Source: Adiantum capillus-veneris
Lineage: Eukaryota > Streptophyta > Polypodiopsida > Polypodiales > Pteridaceae
Length of the DNA stretch: 60,000 bases
Direction: 5' to 3'
Assembly: GCA_014529385.2 (NCBI GenBank)
Contig: CM043950.1
Coordinates: 77,683,935-77,743,934, forward strand
Shown here one piece after another: positions 1-10,930 of this stretch. How positions within the stretch are numbered: the first letter of the stretch is position 1; each line of letters starts with the position of its first letter. The position numbers and the translations under genes are program-made. The notes under the pieces were generated by a model. The model saw only the letters and a list, made by a program, of their open reading frames with translations. It was not told the origin of the DNA and made no database searches.

Positions 1-891
1 AAATTACGACTCTCATGCAGAATTTGCAGGAATACACAAGCGGTCATAATGATACAGATTTTTCTTATACAAGTGATATCTGTTCTCATACATCTCACCA
101 ATATTCCCACGCAAGAATTTCAAAATAGGCATATAAAAAGAATCATTTTAAACTTCAGCATGCATATCATCAATCAAATTGGACCGCACAACAGTCAACA
201 GATTACACATGGACCTACGACTCAATGCATCTGCAACTTTATTTTCTTTTCCACACAAATACTTCAAATCAAAATCATACTCAGCCAGCAATTCAATCCA
301 TCATGTTTGTCTGTTGTTTAACAATGGTTGAGTGAAAATATACTTCAGGCTTTGATGATCAGTACGCAATTCAAATTTGACACCAAGCAAAAGATGACGC
401 CAATGTTTCAATGCATGAACAACAACAAGAAATTATAGATCATGTGTTGCATAGTTCAATTCGTGTCGTCTTAATTTCCTAGACTCATATGCAACCACTC
501 TTCCTTCTTGTGTCAAAACACAACCTAATTGTTCACCACTAGCGTCACATGACACAACAAATGGTTTGCCCATCTCAGGAACTTTTAAAACACAATTTTC
601 CGCTATTTTAGCCTTCAAGGTCTCAAAAGGAGTCTCACAGCTAGAAGTCCACACAAAACCCTTGTCTTTCTTGGTCAATTCGGTCAAAGGACTTGCTATC
701 TTAGAGAAATCTTTAATGTGTGCTCTCTCGTATTGTGCTAGACCCATAAAGCTTCTGACATCTCTTATTGACATAGTCTTAACTTTATCAAGATCAATGT
801 GAATCCCCTCTTCCCAAATACACAATCTGATCCTTTGCAAAAGAACACTTACTTGCTTTGGCATACAATTTATGTTCACGCAAAACTTCAA
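1..891 (-). pseudogene. Ty3/gypsy RNase H to integrase N-terminus remnant
   Basis: Read on the minus strand, 891 to 433 gives the RT-RNase H connection and first half of the RNase H domain ([19 protein letters not shown], then [16 protein letters not shown], then [20 protein letters not shown]). Below 433 the frame continues through in-frame stops into the second half of RNase H (FELRTDHQSLKYIFTQP, then CGKENKVADALSRR), and near position 30 into the start of an integrase-type segment (YDRLCIPAN). The first catalytic Asp region (SCDAS), the TDH motif and the ADALSRR end are all visible, so the family call is secure. Stops make it non-functional. The rest of the element, including its 3' LTR, lies off the left edge of the window. 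Confidence 0.9.
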
Positions 892-1545
892 ATGTTTTCT
901 TTAAGTGCAATGCATGATCTTCTTCATTCGTAGAATACACAAAAATATTATCCAAGAATACCAGAATGAAGTCATCAAGATACGGGTAAAAATATTATTC
1001 ATTAAGCACATGAAAGTTGCTGGTGCATTAGTCAAACCAAAAGCAAGAACTGTAAATTCATAATGCCCATAATGTGTAGGAAAACCAGTCTTTGGAATGT
1101 CCTCGGCGTTAATGAGGATTAGATGGTAGCCAGAACGAAGGTCAATCTTTGAAAATATTGTGGCACCACTCAATTGGCTAAGCAATTCATCTATGTGAGG
1201 AAGAGGATATTTGTTCTTGATGGTCTGTTTGTTTAATCCCCTATAGTCAATGCATAACCTATATGTACCATCATTTTTTCTTTTGGAATAACACAGGACT
1301 ACCCCAAGGAGATACACTAGGTTTAATGAAAATACACTAGGTTTAATGAAACCCTTTTTCAAAAGGTCATCAAGTTGTATCTTGAGCTATTTAAGCTCAT
1401 CAATATTGAACCTGTATGGAGCCCTTAAATAAGGTGTTGCTCCTGGATATAGATCTATGGCATGGTCTACCGCTCTAGGCGGAGGTATACCAGGAAGATT
1501 GTCCGGAACACATCCTTAAATCATGTAAGAGATCCTCTACAAATT
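892..1545 (-). pseudogene. Ty3/gypsy reverse transcriptase remnant
   Basis: Minus-strand reading from about 1500 shows the usual entry to a Ty3/gypsy RT (DLPGIPPPRAVDHAIDLYPG, then PYRFNIDELK, then [10 protein letters not shown]), followed by [33 protein letters not shown] and [12 protein letters not shown]. The FxDD catalytic stretch near 930-960 is scrambled by frameshifts. A short direct duplication at about 1313-1348 (ATACACTAGGTTTAATGAAA twice) disrupts the sequence just before the KKNDGTYRL block. It belongs to the same element as the RNase H remnant downstream and the gag remnant upstream. Conserved blocks in the right order make the call firm, but it is clearly dead. Confidence 0.9.
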
Positions 1546-1699
1546 CTGGATTTGTCTCTTTCTATTTATCCCCAGATTCTTCTTTAATCTCGTTAGTAAA
1601 CACAAGAAACGTCTCACATTCTTATCTAAGTCACCTTATCAATTCCATGGCCAAAACTAGATTTAGGATCTCTTTCTTTTCACGAAGAGTGTGACTTAT

Positions 1700-2645
1700 C
1701 ATCATCAAATGATTAAAGATATATTTTTCTTTCTTAACAATCAATCAAAACATGATTTTCAATGATCTAATTGATACCAATGATAACATCATGCATATCA
1801 ATGTTTATGTTATAGAAATCATCTTTATGATTTCGACTCTTCAAAGAAAAAAAAACAATTTTTCTACTAAATCTTTCGTGAAACTATTATTACCACTATT
1901 TAAGTCCACAAGTCTTTTAACTTCTCGATTTAATTTCAAGTTTAATTTCTCAATCAATTTAGACAATAAGAATCAATGAATACTATCCAAATCAATTAAG
2001 AAATTCAAATTTTAATCTCAACTTCTACGCATAAATTCGATCTCACAGAAGATTTCAGAGGACGTATCAAAGACATAAAACATCACAAAGAAGGGGTAGA
2101 TGACTTACCTTTATCGTACGCATCGCCAAAAGTCTCCAATTGAGCCATCTTGGTACGTATTCTATGGGTGAGCTTGCTCGAGCATTCGAAAGTCTAGTGA
2201 TCGTGTTCTCGATATTGAAAGTATAATCCAAATCTTTGAGTTCTTCAATCCACGCTTCTAAATCTTTGCATATCTTTCTTATACCATCAAACTCTTTAAG
2301 CTTATCCTTCGTTAAGAATGATTGGTTGTCACTTCTCCCATATCGTCATCGTTCCTTTTTTGCGTTGACGACCTCTATGTCCACCACCACCGTTCCCACC
2401 ATCGCCACCGCCAGGTACCCCAGTGCCGCCACAATGATTATTGTTTCTTGGTGGATTAGCATGGTTTTCGCCTCATGTTTGCCATCAAGGTCCACATAGA
2501 TATCAGGCTCTTGTGCTGCTTTGCCCCGCAGAGCCTCAACACGCTCCTGATTTTCTTGTTCCAGATCTTCTCATAGTCGCGAAAGAAGGTCTTCTTGCTC
2601 CTTCATCCTCCTCTCGTATCCTTCCATGTCCAGAATCAACCGCTT
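1700..2645 (-). pseudogene. Ty3/gypsy gag and protease remnants
   Basis: Between the PBS (2646-2657) and the RT, the minus strand carries weak fragments. Around 2200-2300 there is a gag-like stretch (EFDGIRKICKDLEAWIEELK followed by DYTFNIEN), resembling the start of a Retrotrans_gag domain. Around 1760-1920 there is a protease-like stretch (LNSGNNSFTKDLVEKL, then a degenerate DVIIGIN), resembling a DSGSTHNFVSxxLVEKL protease with the catalytic D lost. The distance from PBS to RT is about 1.1 kb, shorter than a usual gag plus protease, so internal deletion is likely. Assignments here rest on position as much as on similarity. Confidence 0.55.
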
Positions 2646-2657
2646 GCTCTGATACCT
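2646..2657 (-). other. Primer binding site (initiator Met tRNA type)
   Basis: The minus strand reads AGGTATCAGAGC, one mismatch from the plant iMet-tRNA PBS TGGTATCAGAGC. It lies two bases inside a TG..CA LTR edge at 2660 and marks the 5' end of the minus-strand Ty3/gypsy element. Confidence 0.75.
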
Positions 2658-2659
2658 CT

Positions 2660-3122
2660 TGTCACAGGAACCGAATAATAGAGATCGACAACAAAAGATA
2701 GAGAAAGAGATCTTTCTATTGATGGATTTTTGCAGAGTTTTGATATAACACAGGAGCAATAAAATATATGGGCGCACTCCGTTGTACGGAGCTCGAACCT
2801 CCCGACCACTCCCGAGAATCAGTCCGCTGGCATCCAGCGTCTCACTCTCACTCGCACTCGCACTCACACTCGTAGAAGAGGAAATCTGTGAATGATCCAC
2901 GAACGCACCACCCGTCGTGCTTTTATCCTTCTTTTCCTCGAAAAGCCTGCACGATTTTCGCAGCAAGTATACCTGCGAGAATAATATAAGAACGTGATCG
3001 CTCAGCGATCCGTGAAGGCTAGATTTTTATCATGACACTTTGCACAGATCCTGTTTCACACATTGATTTCTGCATCACCTACAAAAATAGCCAAAAGAAC
3101 ATACTCGTGCAACCAATTCAAC
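2660..3122 (-). repeat. 5' LTR of the minus-strand Ty3/gypsy element (outer edge uncertain)
   Basis: The inner edge (TGTCACAGG on the plus strand at 2660) is set by the adjacent PBS. The outer edge cannot be fixed because the partner LTR is outside the window; CAACA at about 3118-3122 is one candidate. The stretch contains a CACTCG/CACTCT microsatellite-like run at 2840-2875. A minus-strand open frame through 2571-2966 crosses the LTR and PBS and is not taken as a gene. Confidence 0.5.
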
Positions 3123-3599
3123 ATGATAATCAAAGTAAACAAACATAATTATGTACCTTCATAATCTCAATTGTAATACTCTACCATGAAGTTACAATCC
3201 TTGATAGCAGGGAGAGCTCTATGATGTTGTATGTCTGCCTGTCCCTGTGTATACTACACTGTTGCTGCCTTCTATTTGTTTTCATCATAAATTCTACAAA
3301 CGAACTCAAAATAGAGCAATCCAGGTACTCAAAACGACGGAATAGGTCTGGTCTACGAGGTAGCGTAGACAGAATTGCAAAAACCGTCTTTCTTTTTCTG
3401 AAAACGCAACTTTTAGGTCATGACTCATAAAACCTCTATTTTTGAATCTCCACTAAATTTTCAACTTATTTTAAGCCTAACCATGCATTTTAAGCTAAAA
3501 CACATAAATATAAAACACTCATATTAATAAAAATCTCAATTTTTACTATTCATAGACAAACTATCTGTTATTCGTTAATCTTTATCAAATACGTCTTTA
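3123..3599. other. No gene seen
   Basis: AT-rich sequence between the minus-strand gypsy LTR and the plus-strand chromovirus fragment. It may still be part of the LTR. No protein similarity, RNA gene or repeat was recognised. Confidence 0.4.
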
Positions 3600-4350
3600 G
3601 TGTATTATTTAAAAAAAAAGAATATATGTTCTCTCTTAATATCTCAAACTCATTCATATAAGCTCTATTTAATAGACTATTCAACAATCTTTCAAATCGT
3701 GCTAAACGAAAGATATGCCCTACTACATTCTTTTCGACTTGAAGAACTTCAAAGATTAGTCCTATTACAGCACCTTTTGAAATTTTTGAGGGGAAGACCT
3801 AAAAGTCCCTTGCTACATAAAGTACATGGGAAGATCTTCGCTACAATTGAGTATAGAGGTGACCTACAAGAAGCTTTTCAAAAGATTAAGGAGGCCATAT
3901 CCATCTCTCAACAAAGGCAAAAAGCTGCTACTGACAAGCTCAGAAAAGCCTTAATGTTCAAAGAAAATGATTGGGTGTTACTTAAGTTTCCCAAGGCTTG
4001 ATTGAGGCAAACAATGGGAAAATATCCTACGGGCCATGAAAAGTATTATGCCAAACTAGCAAAAAGATACTATGGTACTTTTTAAATTTTGAAGCCAATC
4101 AATGAGATGGCTTATTAACTCAAGTGAACCAAATATTGAAGACCCTCCCAATATTGAAGACCAAGAAGAGGTGATGCAACCCAAAGCTATCCTTAGGCAT
4201 GAAGATAAGGTACTACGACATAGTAAGATTATCCGATGGTATCTTATTAAGCTCAAAAATTATCCTTTTGAAGATGCTAGATGGATGCAAGGAATACAAC
4301 TTAAGGATAGTATGAACCTTGTCAATGCTTACAATGCTACACTAGAGTAA
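3600..4350 (+). pseudogene. Chromovirus integrase C-terminus with chromodomain (copy 1)
   Basis: The frame shows the integrase tail (FLRGRPKSPLLHKVHGKIFA, then ISISQQRQKAATDKLRKAL, then ENDWVLLKF, then YYAKLAKRYYGTF), and from about 4170 a chromodomain-like segment (KAILRHEDKVLRH, then RWYLIKLKNYPFEDARW), ending with a TAA at 4348-4350. Ty3/gypsy chromoviruses carry such a C-terminal chromodomain, thought to steer integration to particular chromatin. A second copy of the same family is at 23990-24437. Relative to that copy, copy 1 lacks about 75 bp at 4121, the stretch encoding the HxxFHVSLL block. Stops at about 4000-4140 show decay. The integrase catalytic core is not recognisable upstream. 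Confidence 0.85.
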
Positions 4351-4690
4351 GCAAATGTACATGTTTCTTTTAAATAACCAATGTGTTTGTCATATAAGAC
4401 TAATTCTCTTTTTATTGTGCACAAATTTAAGTAGTATGCATACTTAGAATCATGTTTCTGATGACGATGTCTCTCAAATACCAAGTAAAACTTGTCACTC
4501 TACTTGGAAGAATGAAATGGAGTAAAGAGCAGACATGCTTGCGGAAGCTATGTCTCTCAAGCACCAAAAGGATTAGTCATCCATCTTGGAATGATATTTT
4601 AGGGTAAAAAGAGATCCTATACCCTCTAAGAAAAATTGACCAATGACGAAGGCTTTATCTCTTCTACCTCAAATTCGAGGACGACTATGA

Positions 4691-6477
4691 TTTCCAGGGA
4701 GAGGTAATGTCATAAAATCCAATATCTAACCAAACCAAATTATTTCCTCATATTAAACTGATCATTTAATGTGGGAGAATAGTAAGGAATAAGGGCTAGA
4801 ATATAGATATGTGCTTACGGGTTTATCTCAACACGAGGCTAGTGGTAAAGGGGTTCAAATGAGAGATGATCTATCAAAGAGCAATGCCAGTTAATGGGGC
4901 CTAAAAGACCTTACGATTAGATTCTTTAAAAAGACCTCCAATGGTTTGTGTTAAAGTCCTTAGACCGTAAGTTAAGCTAGGCCATTTCTTGAGGTGCTTG
5001 ATGATTAAAGTGCATGAGATGCTTGACAACTAAGTGTAACTTAAGCTAGGCATATGCTTGAAGGTAAAAGTCAATTCCTACAAGGAGGGGGCGAGCCCTT
5101 AAGGCTAGGGGGATGGTAGAGAGAGAGGCCATGTTTTTTGCTATTTGCATGCATGATGACTTAGGTACTTGAGGTGATTAAACAAATAGGGGGCCAAGGT
5201 GCTTAGGGGTAGAAAGTCAAGACCTATGCCTACAAAGAAGGGGGCAAGCCCTACAAGGATGGGATATGAATGGATGAGCTTTCCCTCACACAAGGGGCAC
5301 CCCCTTGCTCAAAGAGGCATATTTGACACATGTCAATCCCCTATCTAGGTTGCTCCCATAATGTGCCTAAAGCTTACTGGTTGACCCTTAAAGAGATCCA
5401 ATGATAAATTAGTTAGTTAAATTAATTGTTTAAGCATTTATCAAGTTCTCTCTCTCTCTCTAAGAGCAAGGGAGGACACTTGTTCAAGGACTACCTCTAT
5501 TGCTAAGTAGTGAACAAGCTTGTGATTGGCTAGGCTTGGGAAGGAAAATGGGATTTCACCTTGAGCTAAAAGAGGGGGTCGACCCAATCAAGGAGGGGGC
5601 CTACTTACAGTATATACTCTCCCATGCACCCACACACATGCACACACTCTCATTGTGTGAAGTGTAAAGTGCAAGAGCTCCATCTCCTTCTCTAAGCTAG
5701 TAGAGAAGTTGAGATCCTACACCAACACTCTTGGCTTTGGAATGCAAATCCAACCAAGAGCCATGATTCAATGCTTAAGCTTGCCATCTTCTCCTTCTTC
5801 ATTGCTATGGTATTTTATGTATGCTAGCAAGAAGAGTGATGGTAAGTGAGGAACTATTTCTTTCTCATATGTATGTTTCTTCTTCCTCTTCCCTACCCTC
5901 ATTCTCTGCTAGTTCTCTCCACCTTTGAAGATGTTTGAGGCCTCAGGACTGAGGCTGGGGATAGTTAATTCTTTTTACAAAATCTATGTTATGCTTGTGA
6001 TGCATGAAGATTTCCATATTCATTGCATCACGTAGGTCACAAGGAACACAAAGATTGTATTGTATCAAGTCTCTCTTGATGGGAGAATCTATAATACAAA
6101 AACCTACTATTGGAGGGGGGACCGCCGTTCCACATAAATCCGGTCCTTAGTATTGTCAAGTTCTCTAAACTCTCTCTCTTGCAAAAGTATTGTTCATGCC
6201 AAGTTAATTAAGTACTATGATTATGTTGCTACTATTATTTAAGTTCACCCTCTATGTTCTCAAAGTAGACTCACAAAAATGTTCTCTCTAATTCTCTTTG
6301 TTCCACCATTCTCAAAGTTCATAGGTGATTTTCATTACACATTTTAACTTCGGGTACTTCTAAGTTAAATGGCACTTGGTAGGTGTTTTGAAAACTCTAA
6401 AATTTATGTTATGGTGCAAGCAAGGTGCTATAAACCTCTTTCCATGCATTTATTTTTGCCATATTAAAGTCTCAACA
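4691..6477 (+). repeat. PPT and 3' LTR of chromovirus copy 1
   Basis: After the chromodomain stop comes a chromovirus-style 3' end: ATTCGAGGACGACTATG at about 4672, a purine-rich tract CCAGGGAGAGGTAA at 4694-4707, then TGTCATAAAATCC at 4708, a typical LTR start. The right edge is proposed at ...GTCTCAACA (6477), giving about 1.77 kb, but no second LTR is present to confirm it. The LTR holds only short low-complexity runs (CT repeats near 5450) and no coding sequence that I recognise. Confidence 0.6.
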
Positions 6478-6910
6478 ACCATTGAAGGCAAGGATGCAAA
6501 GGAGAACAAGTGAAGGGTGGAAAGGGAAAGGATGTGAAATGTGGAGGCAACTCTGCAAACTGTGTGCCTACTACAAATATAGTGAGTAAAGCAGTACAAC
6601 AAACGTTTCAAGGTATCCTTAGTTGCGACAAAAATGTACCATTACTTCTTCCTTTTCACCTTGCTCCTCTTGCACACAATTCCAAGAGAGAGATCAAGAA
6701 ATTGTGTATGTTTCCTTTCTTAATTGAGGAAATGAGAGAGATAGGAGAAATATCCCTTCGCAACTTTGCCTCCCTGTCTTCACTTTTTTTCATATGATGA
6801 AGCTCTAAAACCACAAGCGTTATGCATGCAACAACTCAATTAGGAATAACGTGGCCGTTTTGAGTTGGATTTGACTATTTTAAAGCACAATGCAAAGCTT
6901 GCATCAATGG
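6478..6910. other. Unassigned stretch with a 95-codon open frame
   Basis: An open frame at 6510-6797 (plus) begins MKGGKGKDVKCGGNSANC and has no recognised domain. It could be chance or host DNA flanking the chromovirus LTR. The end of this stretch leads into the tandem array. Confidence 0.3.
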
Positions 6911-9135
6911 TTATCATCCAAAATTTTAGCAAATTGAACCTAGCCACCCAACTTGCATCTTCAAACTAGTCCAAAAACTATAGACTCGGCCCTTAAAAAA
7001 ATGACAAACTATCCATAACTTGCCAGTTCGGACTGTGATTGCTGACACAAGCATGAAGATCACTTTCAGTACTACATAATCAAGGCATAAACCTACCCTT
7101 TCGTAGCTTTTGAGAATTTTTGACTCACAAGCATGTTCTACATAATCAACCCATAAGCCTACGCTTTTGTAGCTTTTGAGAATTTTGGCTTACATATATA
7201 CTGATCCCAAATCAAAGTTAGAATATACTTTAAAAAATTGATATCACAACAAAATCCTAGCATAAATCATAACATAAGAAAAACCCCAAATTGTGTCAAG
7301 ATCTTGATCTTTCACCCCATGCTCATAAAATGGCATGACATTCTATGATAAAATTTATCATCCAAAATTTTAGCAAATTGAACCTAGCCACCCAGCATGC
7401 ATCTTCAAACTAGTCCAAAAACTATACACTCGGCCCTTTAAAAAATGACAAACTATCCATAACTTGCCAGTTCGGACTGTGATTGCTGAGCCATAAAGAC
7501 AAGCATGAAGATCACTTTGAGTACTACATAATCAAGGCATAAACCTAACCTTTGGTAGCTTTTGAGAAATTTTGACTAACAAGAAAGTACTACATAATCA
7601 ACCCATAAACCTACTCTTTGGTAGCTTTTGAGAATTTTGGCTTACATATATATTGATCCCAAATCAAAGTTAGAATATATTTTAAAAATTTGATATCACA
7701 ACAAAATCCTAGCATAAGAAAAAGCCCAAATTGTGTCTAGATCTTGATCTTTCACCCCATGCTTATAAAATGGCATGACATTTTATGATAAAATTTATCA
7801 TCGAAAATTTTAGCAAATTGAACCTAGCCACCCAGCATGCATCTTCAAACTAGTCCAAAAACTATAGACTCGGCCCTTTAAAAAATGACAAACTATCCAT
7901 AACTTGCCAGTTTGGACTGTGATTGCTGAGCCATAAAGACAAGCATGAAGATCACTTTGAGTACTACATAATCAAGGCATAAACCTACCCTTTGGTATCT
8001 TTTGAGAATTTTTGACTCAGAAGAAAGTACTACATAATCAACCCATAAACCTACGCTTTGGTAGCTTTTGAGAATTTTATCTTACATATATACTGATCCC
8101 AAATCAAAGTTAGAATATATTTTTAAAAATTGATATCACAACAAAATCCTAGCATAAATCATAACATAAGAAAAACCCCAAATTGTGTCTAGATCTTGAT
8201 CTTTCACCCCATGCTCATAAAATGGCATGACATTTTATGATAAAATTTATCATCTAAAATTTTAGCAAATTGAACCTAGCCACCCAGCATGCATCTTCAA
8301 ACTAGTCCAAAAACTATAGACTCGGCCCTTTAAAAAATGACAAACTAACCATAACTTGCCAGTTCGGACTGTGATTGATGAGCCATAAAGACAAGCATGA
8401 AGATCACTTTCAGTACTACATAATCAAGGCATAAACCTACCCTTTGGTAGCTTTTGAGAATTTTTGACTCACAAGCATGTACTACATAATCAACCCATAA
8501 ACCTACGCTTTGGTAGCTTTTGAGAATTTTGGCTTACATATATACTGATCCCAAATCTAAAGTTAGAATATATTTTTAAAAATTGATATCACAACAAAAT
8601 CCTAGCATAAATCATAACATAAGAAAAACCCCAAATTGTGTCTACATCTTGATCTTTCACCCCATGCTCATAAAATGGCATGAAATTTTATGATAAAAGT
8701 TATCATCCAAAATTTTAGCAAATTGAACCTTGCCACCCAGCATGCATCATCAAAGTAGTGCAAACAATATAGACTGGGCCCTTAAAAAAATGACAAACTA
8801 TCCATAACTTTCCAGTTCGAACTCTGATTGATGAGCCATAAAGACAAGCATGAAGATCACTTTCAGTACTACATAATCAAGGCATAAACCTACCCTTTGG
8901 TAGCTTTTGTGAAATTTTGACTCACAAGCATGTACTACATAATCAACCCATAAACCTACGCTTTGGTAGCTTTTGAGAATTTTGGCTTACATATATACTT
9001 ATCCCAAATCTAAAGTTAGAATATATTTTAAGAAATTGATATCACAAAAAAATCCTAGCATAAATCATAACATAAGAAAAACCCCAAATTGTGTCTAGAT
9101 CTTGATCTTTCACCCCATGCTCATAAAATGGCACG
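6911..9135. repeat. Tandem array, five copies of a ~445-bp unit
   Basis: The marker TTATCATCxAAAATTTTAGC starts at 6911, 7355, 7795, 8247 and 8700, giving spacings of 444, 440, 452 and 453 bp, and the fifth copy ends near 9135. Each unit contains a diverged internal direct repeat of about 65 bp (TACTACATAATCAA, then CATAAACCTAC, then TTTGGTAGCTTTTGAGAA), so the array has two levels of repetition. Units are very similar but carry private substitutions. No coding sequence is seen. It abuts a minus-strand Ty3/gypsy fragment at about 9140; some Ty3/gypsy lineages carry internal tandem repeats, so it may belong to that element. Confidence 0.9.
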
Positions 9136-9139
9136 AAAT

Positions 9140-10200
9140 TGCACTCTTGAATAGGGTGGTACATCCATTTCCATTGATGGACATTTAGCCCTCAACCATT
9201 TGATCCTTTTAATGGTTGATCCTTAGAGTTGTGCCAAGCTATCATTGTCTCATGAACTTGGCTAAAATATAAATAATGTTCATATGGTTCAATGCCTAAA
9301 TTCATAATTCACTTGTCCCATGAAGGTTGGCAATTCTTAAATTGTGCTAGGTCTTTCCAACTCTATGGTGGCCTTGATCATTTCAAGATCGATCAATATC
9401 CCATTTTTGGACACTATATAGCTTAAAATTTTATCTTATTGTACCAAAAATACCTAGTTCTCAGGATTCAAACAAATCCTATATAAGCAAAATATTTCAA
9501 AAACCTTTTTCGAATGGCCAAAATGATCTTTGCACAAAGAAGGGAGAACACAAAGTTCATCAATACAAATTTCTATGTAGATTCTTAGATATTCTTTAAA
9601 TTCATAATTAGTAATCTTTGGAAATTGTCTTGAGCATTAGTCAACGCAAATCACATGATTCTATCAACAAAAATACCCCATCCTAAGAAACTATCCAAAA
9701 GCCAATATGGTTCCTTGCATGTATTCACTTATTTGAGATTCACACAAACTTGAAGTTTTTTTTTCTTGGGTACTACCAAATTGATGAAACCCATTTTGTT
9801 AGTTTAATCTCATAAACGGATTCTGGATCCCTAAGTTTTTCAATTCCTCTTTGATCTTCTTGAAAAAGGTCTTATTATAGGTGTAAGGTCTTTGTATCAA
9901 TGGTTTAGCATTATCTTTCATAGGGATTGTGTGTTGGAATATATAGGGACCCACCCCCTTCAATTCTATAGGACCAAGCAAAAACATCTTCATATTCTTC
10001 AAGCAAAAACATCTTCATATTCTTTTTAGGGTTTTGATAATAATCTTTTCTGCTTTAGGAGATATATTAGTAGCAATGTACGTTGGATTAGGATCTTCAC
10101 CCGTAAGGGAAAAAATATGTTAGCTTGGCATCTTTTGGACAATCACAAGATTTTCCATGTTCAATTGTCTCATGGACTGTTGAATCACAAGCCTTCTATC
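9140..10200 (-). pseudogene. Ty3/gypsy RT and connection remnant
   Basis: Minus-strand reading from about 10140 gives a protease-to-RT linker (EDPNPTYIATNISPKAEK, then a YEDVF-like stretch), the RT entry (IFQHTIPMKDNAKPLIQRPY, then KIKEELKNLGI), a lysine-rich PKKK-type block, then remnants of the RT palm and, near 9420-9330, the connection region (YIVSKNGILIDLEMIKATIE, then a FMGQVNY-like motif). The QHTIPMKDNAKP entry is typical of Ty3/gypsy RTs, possibly of the Tat/Athila side. Many stops and shifts, and no RNase H. A 25-bp direct duplication (AAGCAAAAACATCTTCATAT twice, about 9975-10022) causes one of the breaks. It ends next to the tandem array at its 3' side. Confidence 0.75.
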
Positions 10201-10503
10201 TTGAAGTGCATACTTTCTATAGTGGGATGGTACACTCATTGCTCCTTCTTTGATTCCATTCCAAGCATCTATGACTCTTTCTAGATCTTTTTCAATTTTC
10301 TATTTTTGACCCTTTGTTTGGTTTTGGAAAGTTGGGCTCATCTTCAATCTCAATTGTCTTTTTGGGTTTCCTTTCCTTGTATGACTTCTTAGAAGTTTTT
10401 CTTACTTGGTGACAAATAACACCCCATTATTTTGTCTTTGACATAGTCTTCTACCTTAGCTAATAGCAAATAGTGAGTTTTAATCTTTATTATAGGCATG
10501 AAG
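10201..10503. other. Upstream part of the same Ty3/gypsy remnant or unassigned
   Basis: No domain can be read with confidence. It lies between the RT linker and the edge of the element N LTR and probably belongs to the decayed gypsy element. Confidence 0.3.
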
Positions 10504-10916
10504 TGTGGAATGAGCTGGACACTTTCACACAGCTATTCCAAATTGGTAGTTAGAGTTAGTTCAGACCAGACGAGATGCTTCATATCAGACTAGGCAACTA
10601 AAAGATACAATTAAAATTGGAAATGAAACTAAGTAATGGAACTAGAAAAGACAGTGAGATTGGAACTATAATAATGTATTCAGAACAGTAGGCAATTACA
10701 ATGATTAGTGAACTCAATATGAATCAGAGGTTTGGAGCATAGACTAAATCTCAAGGTAAGAGTCTCCAAAATGAAGTAATCACTCCTATTTATAGGCCTC
10801 CAACTAGGCTCTGACTTAATATGCACTGTACTAGTTACTATGGTAACTATCTATAATTAGTATCTTCTGAAACTTTCAGTCTAGTCACCTACTAAGGGCT
10901 ATTCTCGCCATCTACA
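10504..10916 (-). repeat. 3' LTR of element N (413 bp)
   Basis: On the minus strand the LTR runs from TGTAGATGGC (at 10916) to CATTCCACA (at 10504). It is preceded by a purine-rich tract and contains a TATAAATA box (10787-10794 on the complementary strand). These features make a 3' LTR likely although the 5' partner is missing. The expected 5' end near 20.8 kb is replaced by a family X LTR. Confidence 0.75.
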
Positions 10917-10930
10917 TTCCTCCTCCACTT
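10917..10930 (-). other. Polypurine tract of element N
   Basis: The minus strand reads AAGTGGAGGAGGAA immediately before the TG of the LTR. This is where plus-strand DNA synthesis would start in reverse transcription. Confidence 0.7.

Noticed and set aside
2571-2966. 131-codon minus-strand open frame with a Ser-rich part
   Set aside because: It runs across the proposed LTR edge and PBS at 2646-2660, so it mixes LTR and gag leader sequence. Not reported as a gene.
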